A stretch of 64,000 bases of DNA, taken from a virus. Shown here one piece after another: positions 57,350 to 64,000 of the stretch (the first letter of the stretch is position 1; every line of letters begins with the position of its first letter). The stretch spans positions 1 to 64,000 of the IMG/VR virus record IMGVR_UViG_3300025770_000004; one strand, given 5' to 3'. The translations under genes and the position numbers were made by a program. The notes below the pieces were generated by a model, which saw only the letters and a list, made by a program, of their open reading frames with translations, made no database searches and was not told where the DNA came from.

Positions 57350-58159
57350 ATGAAAAATGTTTTTATATATGCTCTATCTGATCCCAGAAATAACCAAATT
57401 AGGTATATTGGGAAAGCCAACAATCCGAAAGATAGATACACAAATCACTTTAATTCTGCTAGGGATAAGAATACACATAAAAGAAATTGGATTAACAACG
57501 TTAGAAAGGATGGATTTAGACCTGAGTTAATTATTATAGATGAGGTTCCGGTATCTGAATGGCAATATTGGGAAATGTTCTATATATCATTATTCAAAAC
57601 ATGGGGATTTTCATTAGTTAATTATACATCAGGTGGTGATGGATCTACCTTTGGTAATAAAGGATCCTTTAAGAAAGGAAATACACCACATAACAAAGGA
57701 GTTCCTTGTAGTGAAGAAACCAAGCAGAAAATTAAAAATAAATTAATTGGGATTCCTAATATCAATAGTTATAAATCAATAATACAATATGATATAAACT
57801 ATAACATAATAAAGAAGTATAAGTGTATTAAAGACGCTGTTGTTGAAAGTGATGGTTTTTTTAGCACAGGTAAAATATCAGCTTGTTTAACCGGTATAAG
57901 AAAGCACCACAGAAAGTTCATTTGGAAATATGATGACGGTAGTGAATTGGTGAAAGTGGATATGACTAGGAAAGAAAAAATAGGTAAGAAAGTATATCAA
58001 TATGATAATGATAATCAACTAGTTGGGGAATTTAAATCTATCAAAGAAGCTGCAAATCATGTAGGTAGTAACTCTTCTAATATTTCATTTTGTTGTAAGA
58101 ATATTAATAGGAAATCTCGTGGATTCTATTGGAGATATGAACAAATTGATAAAAGATAA
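57350..58159 (+). CDS. GIY-YIG homing endonuclease with two NUMOD1-like repeats
   Basis: Residues 1-90 are the GIY-YIG nuclease: NVFIYALSD, IRYIGKANNPKDRY and the metal-binding Glu in EWQYWEMFYI. A middle basic linker (NKGVPCSEETKQKIKNK) resembles NUMOD3. Two NUMOD1-like DNA-binding repeats follow: IIQYDINYNIIKKYKCIKDA and VYQYDNDNQLVGEFKSIKEA, each ending in a KFIWKY/GFYWRY strand. A free-standing selfish endonuclease inserted between the leader run and the kinase gene. Confidence 0.88.
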   Translation: MKNVFIYALSDPRNNQIRYIGKANNPKDRYTNHFNSARDKNTHKRNWINNVRKDGFRPELIIIDEVPVSEWQYWEMFYISLFKTWGFSLVNYTSGGDGSTFGNKGSFKKGNTPHNKGVPCSEETKQKIKNKLIGIPNINSYKSIIQYDINYNIIKKYKCIKDAVVESDGFFSTGKISACLTGIRKHHRKFIWKYDDGSELVKVDMTRKEKIGKKVYQYDNDNQLVGEFKSIKEAANHVGSNSSNISFCCKNINRKSRGFYWRYEQIDKR

Positions 58160-58170
58160 TATAATTAGAA

Positions 58171-58710
58171 ATGAAAAATGAAAAATGTATAATAATGGGA
58201 CCTAGTGGATCGGGGAAAGACTTTCTATTAAGAAAATTATCTGATAAAGGTCTAAAACCCTGTCTAAAGTGGACAACAAGACCAAAAAGAAAATTTGAAG
58301 AACAAGGTTCTACTTATAACTTCGTAGATGATTCTGAATTTTTACAATCAATCAATGAAAATAAATTCCTAACACACCAAGAATTTGAGGTTACACCAGA
58401 AGATTCTGATAAAGAAAAGTGGTATTATGGATTAACTAAAGATGAGTTTAACTCATCACAAGTTATGATAATGACTCCTGGTGAATTCAAAGACATCACA
58501 GAAGAACAAAGAAAGTGTTGTTTTGTTGTTTATTTAGATATTGATAGAAATATAAGAGAATCTAGATTACATACAAGAGAAGATAAGAATGATTCTATCA
58601 AACGTAGATTAGATTCGGATGAAATAGATTTTAACAATTTCATCGATTGTGATTTGAAAATAACCGACCCAGAGTTTAATGCTGATGATGTTTATGGTTT
58701 AATGGATTGA
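58171..58710 (+). CDS. guanylate-kinase-like NMP kinase
   Basis: P-loop at residues 7-16 (IIMGPSGSGKDF), the substrate-binding KWTTRPKRKFEEQG corresponding to STRxxRxGE of guanylate kinases, and a LID-like ESRLHTREDKND. At 179 residues it is near family length. Probably converts (d)GMP or another dNMP to the diphosphate, complementing the deoxynucleoside kinase. P-loop has Asp rather than Ser/Thr after Lys, as in a few NMP kinases. Confidence 0.75.
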   Translation: MKNEKCIIMGPSGSGKDFLLRKLSDKGLKPCLKWTTRPKRKFEEQGSTYNFVDDSEFLQSINENKFLTHQEFEVTPEDSDKEKWYYGLTKDEFNSSQVMIMTPGEFKDITEEQRKCCFVVYLDIDRNIRESRLHTREDKNDSIKRRLDSDEIDFNNFIDCDLKITDPEFNADDVYGLMD

Positions 58711-59060
58711 TTCTCCAACGTAACAACTAACTTAATTATACCAGGTAAATCGGATACTTTATGAGTAATATTATATTTATCACTCAATCTATTAATTGCT
58801 ATTTTAATATCTTCCCATAAAAAAGAAATTGTTTCTAAATCTGTTGGCTTTTTAAACTTTAAGAAAATAAAATCATCTTGATAATCAAAAGAGTATTTAC
58901 CATAATCACTTAATAATAAATCATCATCCATTATTTCCATAAAAACGTCTTGAGAATCTTGTATAAATTCCCAAAAGACCTCCCAAGGTATTTCATCCGA
59001 ATTTATGTTATCAGATTCAAACAATATAAATGATTTTATGTATTTATTCGTGTTTGGCAT
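58692..59060 (-). CDS. leader-bearing putative internal head protein (122 aa)
   Basis: The leader decides the start: MPNTNKYIKSFILFES from ATG 59060 has the KYIKSF-LFE core with a five-residue extension, while the longer frame to 59126 overlaps the next gene. Acidic aromatic body (DYGKYSFDYQDDFIFLKF). Converges with the kinase gene, 19 bases shared. Confidence 0.62.
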   Translation of the reverse strand: MPNTNKYIKSFILFESDNINSDEIPWEVFWEFIQDSQDVFMEIMDDDLLLSDYGKYSFDYQDDFIFLKFKKPTDLETISFLWEDIKIAINRLSDKYNITHKVSDLPGIIKLVVTLENQSIKP

Positions 59061-59472
59061 TTTGTAATCTATTAATAATTTTGTCGATGTCCTCATTCCA
59101 ACCATCAGGTAACATACTTTTTCCAAACTTATTTAGACTACCAAGAGAATCTCTTAAATTTTCAACATCATTTTTGATATCATCTAACTCTTCATAAGCC
59201 ATAGTATCTTTGATATCTTCTCTTTCGTGGTTATAGAAAAATTCTGGATAGTTATCAACAAAATCAGCACCGGCTTGTTCTTCTTGACCAACTGGTGTCT
59301 TCACTAAATAACCATCATCTCTAACCTCACCAACTACTTCATAACCAAGCTTCTTAGCAAATACTTGAACATTTCTATAATCTAAATCCTTAGCATAAAC
59401 AATAACCTCCCCCTTATTATGAGTGGGAAATCTTGGTACTAATTCTTCATTAAACTTTTTAATGTGTTTCAT
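59044..59472 (-). CDS. leader-bearing putative internal head protein (142 aa)
   Basis: Leader MKHIKKFNEE (FNE). VQVFAKKLGYEVVGEVRDDGYLVKTP forms a compact alpha/beta unit, then an acidic helical C-terminus with YEELDDIKNDVENLRDSLG. In the same minus-strand unit as 59475. Confidence 0.68.
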   Translation of the reverse strand: MKHIKKFNEELVPRFPTHNKGEVIVYAKDLDYRNVQVFAKKLGYEVVGEVRDDGYLVKTPVGQEEQAGADFVDNYPEFFYNHEREDIKDTMAYEELDDIKNDVENLRDSLGSLNKFGKSMLPDGWNEDIDKIINRLQNAKHE

Positions 59473-59474
59473 AA

Positions 59475-60191
59475 TTAAGGCTCTTTTTTACCACCAAATT
59501 CTAGTCCTTTTAATTGGCCATTTATACTATTACAAATATTTTCGGAATTACTTATTGTGTTTTCTAACACAGATAGTAATATATTTACCACCGAATAAAC
59601 TTTCAAATAATTCTTATCAGATGAATAAAATTGTGAATTACAAACACCTTGTATTAAATCAATTGTTAATGTTATAGTATCATTATTTCTAGCTTTCATC
59701 TTTTCTATAACAACCTTAGGTATACCTGCTTCTACCATTTCTCTTTCATAATCATAAACAATTGTGTTTATTAAATCTAATAAAGCTTTCCAAACCTTTG
59801 GATCATCCATATCTTGATAATCTTTATTGGTAACAAATTTTGATATATTTGATTTATAACTTTTAAGATATAGTGTTAAATATTTTCTAAATACTATTGT
59901 TCTATACTCAGTAGAGAATTGAAATGTTGGTATCTTTGAATACATCCAGAAATCAATGTAGTTAAATATATCATGATTTGATATATCTGAAACATTTATA
60001 TTTCTAACTTTATCTAAATCCTTTGTTTTATTTTTCATAAACCTTTCTATGAACTTATCTGATAGCTTAGATAATGCCATACTAAACCATTTACTTTTAA
60101 AAATCGCAATAAGTAAAAATAGGAATATCACAAAAATTGCTCCTTTAATACCATACTTGTCTATTAATGATGTTATATCGTTTATTCCCAT
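59475..60191 (-). CDS. N-terminally anchored membrane protein (238 aa)
   Basis: One membrane segment at about residues 17-34 (AIFVIFLFLLIAIFKS) and a large soluble helical domain. T4 holin has a similar layout (one N-terminal span, large second domain), but no sequence motif supports that role. It lies beside a leader gene and the baseplate block, so a virion or assembly-site role is equally possible. Confidence 0.6.
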   Translation of the reverse strand: MGINDITSLIDKYGIKGAIFVIFLFLLIAIFKSKWFSMALSKLSDKFIERFMKNKTKDLDKVRNINVSDISNHDIFNYIDFWMYSKIPTFQFSTEYRTIVFRKYLTLYLKSYKSNISKFVTNKDYQDMDDPKVWKALLDLINTIVYDYEREMVEAGIPKVVIEKMKARNNDTITLTIDLIQGVCNSQFYSSDKNYLKVYSVVNILLSVLENTISNSENICNSINGQLKGLEFGGKKEP

Positions 60192-60286
60192 ATATTTGTA
60201 TTTTCTTGTTATATATATATTTAATATGGTTTTTCAAAAATTTTTGAAATGTACTCATAATTCAAAAAACACATTAAGAGTAAGAA

Positions 60287-60301
60287 TTTTTTAATATATA
60301 A
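60287..60301 (+). promoter_or_regulatory. late-type promoter candidate of the baseplate block
   Basis: TTTTTTAATATATAA, 15 bases before ATG 60317. Confidence 0.5.
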
Positions 60302-60316
60302 AAGAAAAAGTTTCAC

Positions 60317-61057
60317 ATGAACCTTAAACAAAATATAAACAGGATACACATTGAGTTATCGAATAACTTCGATGAAGTTATTATATTCGAGAAAAGTGAC
60401 ATAAAACTAGGAAACTATATTGAATTGTCTATTTTAGAAGGTGATAAGAATCTAAAATTAATTGTTTCTAAAACCGATTTAGAAGGTGATAATTTCAATT
60501 GGAAATATTTTACCAACCCATTGAATGAGAATTCAGATTTAGTGAATAGAAACTCTTCAATTAGTTTATTCATAGAAGATGTTAAAGATATTTTTGAAAA
60601 AAATAGATTTAACTCAGAATATATAAATGAACTATCTATATTCAATAGAACAGGAGAAATGATTGATAAGTCACGAGACTTAGTTAGTAATATGAAGATA
60701 GAAATGGATAAAATTAGTGATGGTCAAATTACTTGGGATATGGCTGATGTATCTATCAATGTTCTTAATCAACTTAACACAGTACTAGATGATATATTAT
60801 CCAATGAAAAACTTATAAAACATTTTAATAAAATTGATAAATTAGATTTAGTTAAAAAAATTAAGTCTAATGTTGGTGTTAATGACTATGGTAGAAACAG
60901 AACTGATGGGTTGTACTTAGGTGATACTCATGGTTTATTCACTAAAAAGGTTGGGGACTGGATAAATGTTAATGATGATGAAGCTAAAACAATTATTGCT
61001 AAACAATTAACTACTTGGTTAAATAGTAATATAGATGATTTATTATCATTACTATAA
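60317..61057 (+). CDS. putative virion/baseplate-associated protein (246 aa)
   Basis: Acidic helical protein starting MNLKQNINRIHIELSNNFD. The central TGEMIDKSRDLVSNMKIEMD and DMADVSINVLNQLNTVLDDIL segments are helical. It is the first gene of the block that contains the baseplate wedge protein, 61 bases upstream. No family recognised. Confidence 0.6.
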   Translation: MNLKQNINRIHIELSNNFDEVIIFEKSDIKLGNYIELSILEGDKNLKLIVSKTDLEGDNFNWKYFTNPLNENSDLVNRNSSISLFIEDVKDIFEKNRFNSEYINELSIFNRTGEMIDKSRDLVSNMKIEMDKISDGQITWDMADVSINVLNQLNTVLDDILSNEKLIKHFNKIDKLDLVKKIKSNVGVNDYGRNRTDGLYLGDTHGLFTKKVGDWINVNDDEAKTIIAKQLTTWLNSNIDDLLSLL

Positions 61058-61118
61058 TAAAATAAATCGAGTGATAAAGGATAACTAAATTACAACTAAA
61101 ATAAATTAATAAATTAAA

Positions 61119-62846
61119 ATGGCTACTAATTTTTCATCAATAACTTTTACCGGTATTAAGGCTGAGATAGAAAGGTATTTAAAAAAAGAACATAACAAAG
61201 CGGGTCTTCTTTTTAGTCCTGCTTCTCCATATGGTCAGATATTATCTGTTATTGAAAATTTACACCAAATGTCAATCTTATATTTGAAGAATTCAATTGA
61301 CCAATTTGATTTAAGTAACCCAAATGCTTTAAATAGGAAAGTTATAAGAAATGCGGCAATTTTTGCTGGACATATCCCGGGTAGATCAATAAGTGCTACT
61401 GGTACTTTGAAGTTTACCTTAAAATCAAATCTTGATGTGGCCGATCAAATACCTGGATCAAGATTGACATTTAATAATAGATTATTGATTAAGAATAAAA
61501 CAAACGCTCTTGATTACTCATTTAGTATTGGAACTGAAAAAGTAACACACAAAATAACTCCTAATTATAAATTCTTCGTACCAATAATACAAGGTAAATG
61601 GATGAGAAAAACTTATACAGGTGATGGAACACAATTACAAACATTATCATTATCAGAAATAAGCCAAAAAGATATCGAGAACTTCAACGTTGAAATATTG
61701 GTTAATGGTGATTTTTGGTCATTAAAAAAGCATATTTATGAAATGTTGCCTGATGAACAAGCTTGTGTTGTTAGAACTGGATTTAACGGTGGTGTAGATA
61801 TTGTTTTTGGTAATGGTGGGTTCGGATTGAAACCACCAATTGGTTCCTCAATAGAGGTAAATTATTTAGTATCTGATGGATCGACTGGTAACATATTTAG
61901 AAGAACAAGAGATGATTGGGAGTTTGTTGGAAATGTATTAGATGGAAATGGTGAAACCATGGATGTCGCTGATGTATTCAACATAGATATTTATACAGAT
62001 ATAAACTTTGGTGCTGATGCTGAAAATCTATTATTTACAAAAAATATATTACCAATATCGAGTAATAACTTTGTTTTAGGATTACCACAACAATATGCGT
62101 ATGAGATTAAGAAGTTAGGAGTTTTCTCACATGTAAATGCTTATGAGAGATTCGGAACAATATTTATTGTCGCTACACCAAATATAAGATTATTTAAGAA
62201 TCGAAATGCTGATTATTTCACAATTGATATAAAAGCTTTTGAGCTTGATAGATATGAGAAATCTAAGATAGATAAATATCTTAGGACAGGAGGACAGTTA
62301 CAATTAACAAGAAAATATAGAGTAGATTCACCAAAAATATCATATTATATAATGAATATATTCGTTATGAATTATTCGGATGCAACTGACGATTCGGTTA
62401 ATGCACAAATATTAGATAAGATATCAGAATACTTTTTAGACTTAAAAAGAATAGATAGAATACCAAAGCTTGATATAATAAGAGAACTATCAACAATAAA
62501 TGATGTACACTCTATTGATCTTCAATTCATGTGTAAAAAGAATGAGGATTACCACAAAGAAAATAAAATAAATGTTGAAAACAAATTATCAAATTTTGAT
62601 TCTAAGATAAATGTTGATATATCAACACCAAAAGCTGATCCAAATTATATTTCAAATAAAGTTATTGGTTTAGATCCGGTTCTTGATGATATAATATTTG
62701 AAGCAGATGAAATACCGGTTATTAGAGGTGGTTGGTATGATAGAAACGGTCTATATTATTCTGATAATATAGATGGTGGTGGTTTAAAATCAGTAAATAT
62801 TATTAAAAAGGGTATTGTTGATTCAAAAAATAGAGCGGGTATATAA
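61119..62846 (+). CDS. baseplate wedge protein (gp6/baseplate J-like, 575 aa)
   Basis: The N-terminus has the gp6/J-like helix LLFSPASPYGQILSVIENLHQ and NPNALNRKVIRNAAIFAGHIPGR. A beta-rich centre includes VNGDFWSLKKHIYEMLPDE and GVDIVFGNGGFGLKPPIGSSI, the segment typical of phage baseplate J/gp6 proteins (FGDG-FG--P--G). The C-terminus has DISEYFLDLKRIDRIPKLDI, again typical. It forms part of the wedge of a contractile-tail baseplate. Clear myovirus-type hallmark. Confidence 0.85.
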   Translation: MATNFSSITFTGIKAEIERYLKKEHNKAGLLFSPASPYGQILSVIENLHQMSILYLKNSIDQFDLSNPNALNRKVIRNAAIFAGHIPGRSISATGTLKFTLKSNLDVADQIPGSRLTFNNRLLIKNKTNALDYSFSIGTEKVTHKITPNYKFFVPIIQGKWMRKTYTGDGTQLQTLSLSEISQKDIENFNVEILVNGDFWSLKKHIYEMLPDEQACVVRTGFNGGVDIVFGNGGFGLKPPIGSSIEVNYLVSDGSTGNIFRRTRDDWEFVGNVLDGNGETMDVADVFNIDIYTDINFGADAENLLFTKNILPISSNNFVLGLPQQYAYEIKKLGVFSHVNAYERFGTIFIVATPNIRLFKNRNADYFTIDIKAFELDRYEKSKIDKYLRTGGQLQLTRKYRVDSPKISYYIMNIFVMNYSDATDDSVNAQILDKISEYFLDLKRIDRIPKLDIIRELSTINDVHSIDLQFMCKKNEDYHKENKINVENKLSNFDSKINVDISTPKADPNYISNKVIGLDPVLDDIIFEADEIPVIRGGWYDRNGLYYSDNIDGGGLKSVNIIKKGIVDSKNRAGI

Positions 62847-63100
62847 TGTTATACGATAGACAACAACTTAGTGAACTTAATTACATGAAACACAGACATG
62901 ATGATGATGATTCAAATTTTGATTATGAAAATAATTTACTTGATAAATCATTATCACCTTATATGTATGAGAATGATGTCATGAATACTTTCCTTAAAAA
63001 ATTACAACCCTTAGTTTCTATAAATTTCGACCATATGAATGTTATGAAGAATTTTAAGAACTACATGGTGGATAAATATTACTATAAACAACAAGGATAA
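62846..63100 (+). CDS. small baseplate-linked protein (84 aa)
   Basis: MLYDRQQLSELNYMKHRHDDDDSN..., with an acidic/His-rich start and helical end. Its ATG overlaps the wedge stop (TAATG), so it is translationally coupled to the wedge protein and is probably a structural partner. No family recognised. Confidence 0.62.
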   Translation: MLYDRQQLSELNYMKHRHDDDDSNFDYENNLLDKSLSPYMYENDVMNTFLKKLQPLVSINFDHMNVMKNFKNYMVDKYYYKQQG

Positions 63101-63114
63101 AAAACCATTTCAAA

Positions 63115-63127
63115 TTTTAATATATAA
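63115..63127 (+). promoter_or_regulatory. late-type promoter candidate
   Basis: TTTTAATATATAA, 22 bases before ATG 63150. Confidence 0.5.
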
Positions 63128-63149
63128 TAAACAAAAGTAATTTAAACGA

Positions 63150-63809
63150 ATGTCAGATAAGTCAAACAATAAGAAAATAGTAGGTTTCAGAAAATTCTCT
63201 GATATTAAAACCGAATCTAAAAAGATTAAGGAAATAGATCCATCATTACCCTTTAATGGATTTAAAGATTCTGATATTCCTATGAATCCAAATTTACCAC
63301 TTGACTCTAAAAAGATTGAGAAACCAGCATCTAGAAAGAATCTGATGCCAGAAGATCAAGATATTAATTTATCTAATGATGATGAAAACGAAGATTTCGG
63401 ATATGAGTTTGAAGAGGAGAATGAAAATAAAGAGGTTGAGACTTTTGGTAAAATTGCTAAATTCCCTAAGAATATTAAAGCTTCTAAAGCTTATAACTTC
63501 CTTGAAAATGTTAAAGTACCTAAGAAATCAATCTGGTATATAATGGTTGAGAAACAAGATAACGAACTTCAAATGGTTAAATATAACTATAAAGAAGGTG
63601 TTGATTTAGGTAAATTTGTAACTGAATTAAAATCTTATTATATTGATAAATATAAAAATGAACCTAAACTTAAAAAATTACTAGAATCTGTTTATGTTGA
63701 TGGTAATGATAAGTATTCAATGGTTAAAAATATACCACTTGTTACAGTTGAAGGTAAAAAGCTTATAACTATAATAACTGAGGATTTAATTAGATTACTT
63801 TCAAAATAA
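63150..63809 (+). CDS. putative virion protein with acidic linker (219 aa)
   Basis: N-terminal basic segment (KKIVGFRKFSDIKTESKK) with a faint leader-like FRKF, then an acidic disordered linker (SNDDENEDFGYEFEEENENKE), then a folded C-terminal domain of about 90 residues starting SIWYIMVEKQDNELQMVKYN. Lies between the baseplate block and another leader gene. No family recognised. Confidence 0.62.
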   Translation: MSDKSNNKKIVGFRKFSDIKTESKKIKEIDPSLPFNGFKDSDIPMNPNLPLDSKKIEKPASRKNLMPEDQDINLSNDDENEDFGYEFEEENENKEVETFGKIAKFPKNIKASKAYNFLENVKVPKKSIWYIMVEKQDNELQMVKYNYKEGVDLGKFVTELKSYYIDKYKNEPKLKKLLESVYVDGNDKYSMVKNIPLVTVEGKKLITIITEDLIRLLSK

Positions 63810-63821
63810 AAATAAAAGATT

Positions 63822-64000
63822 ATGAAACATATAAATAGGTTTAATGAAAATACTAAAGTCAATCGAATTTTAGAGATGCAAGAAGAGGAAGAAGGACCAT
63901 GGAAAACCTTAGATTTTTTCACAGACTTAGATGATTTTCATAAAGAAAATGATGTACACTCATCTTGTCATACAACCTTAGATAATTTTGTCTCATTTCT
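63822..64000 (+). CDS. leader-bearing protein, 5' part (partial)
   Basis: Starts MKHINRFNENT (leader with FNE), 12 bases after the previous stop, and runs open to the window edge (at least 59 residues). Acidic after the leader (EMQEEEEGPWKTLDFFTDLDDFH). Confidence 0.65.
   Translation, partial: MKHINRFNENTKVNRILEMQEEEEGPWKTLDFFTDLDDFHKENDVHSSCHTTLDNFVSF

Noticed and set aside
1-64000. Stop-codon reassignment (TAG as sense)
   Set aside because: Several well-supported genes end in TAG (7837, 9028 upstream neighbour, 12803, 15403), and only one short frame is interrupted by it.
1-64000. CRISPR array or spacer-like direct repeats
   Set aside because: Repeats are promoters, junction modules or coding repeats; none shows regular 25-40-base spacing.

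Overview
The window reads as part of the genome of a large, probably lytic, T4-type (contractile-tailed) phage of a Bacteroidota host, most likely a flavobacterium. The evidence for a phage is a baseplate wedge/J-like gene, a membrane-anchored lytic transglycosylase, a holin-like gene, a GIY-YIG homing endonuclease, a dNTP-salvage kinase pair, a Dam-type methylase and tightly packed overlapping genes. The evidence for the host is Bacteroidota-type promoters (TTTG, 20 nt, TATCTTTA), A-rich leaders instead of Shine-Dalgarno sites, HU and Hc1-like chromatin proteins, flavobacterial signal peptides, and secreted proteins with C-terminal domains of the type IX secretion system (T9SS), which is confined to Bacteroidota. 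The sequence is very AT-rich. No capsid, portal, terminase, full-size polymerase, integrase or rRNA gene is visible here.

Layout. 0-3.5 kb and 7.3-12.7 kb are accessory or early regions: short, mostly plus-strand genes with overlapping start/stop junctions (AAACAAAGATG), two true tRNA genes (Glu-TTC, Gln-TTG), one abnormal tRNA-like locus, strong promoters and hairpins. 3.5-4.1 kb holds an adhesin whose C-terminus looks like the variable region of a diversity-generating retroelement (DGR); a truncated copy of its 5' end with the same promoter precedes the second tRNA. 4.3-7.2 kb is a minus-strand run of proteins that share an N-terminal leader (M-K-[HY]-[LI]-K-x-[YF]-x-[LIF]-F-E). This leader recurs on 21 proteins across the window and resembles the capsid-targeting sequence of T4 internal head proteins. 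12.8-17.4 kb carries conserved phage proteins of unknown role. 17.4-19.9 kb is a three-gene operon of exported proteins, the last with a T9SS type B sorting domain. 20-25 kb encodes a sigma factor, a NADAR-family protein, an M3 metallopeptidase and a 214-residue mini family-B polymerase palm. 25-36 kb alternates leader-bearing proteins with a second exported T9SS-type protein and a holin-like protein. 36-42 kb contains a CCA-adding-like nucleotidyltransferase, HU, small cysteine-rich proteins, the lysis pair and an Hc1-like protein. 42-46 kb has a Dam-type methylase and a membrane/AAA+ ATPase group. 46-52 kb is dominated by a 1558-residue structural protein. 52-60 kb mixes leader proteins with a deoxynucleoside kinase, a J-domain protein, a homing endonuclease and a guanylate-kinase-like enzyme. 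60-64 kb is a virion assembly block with the baseplate protein.

How it may work together (inference). Two promoter classes are visible. Host-like TTTG/TATCTTTA promoters drive the small-gene and tRNA regions. A distinct motif, TTTTTAATATATA, sits a few bases upstream of leader-bearing and virion genes and is a candidate late promoter for the phage-encoded sigma factor. The leader family is a candidate set of proteins packaged in the head and trimmed after [LIF]-x-E by a prohead protease encoded elsewhere. The exported proteins would be displayed on the host surface through the host's own T9SS. Three or four single-base frame breaks (near 3331, 20745, 53390 and possibly 24340) could be real decay or sequencing indels.
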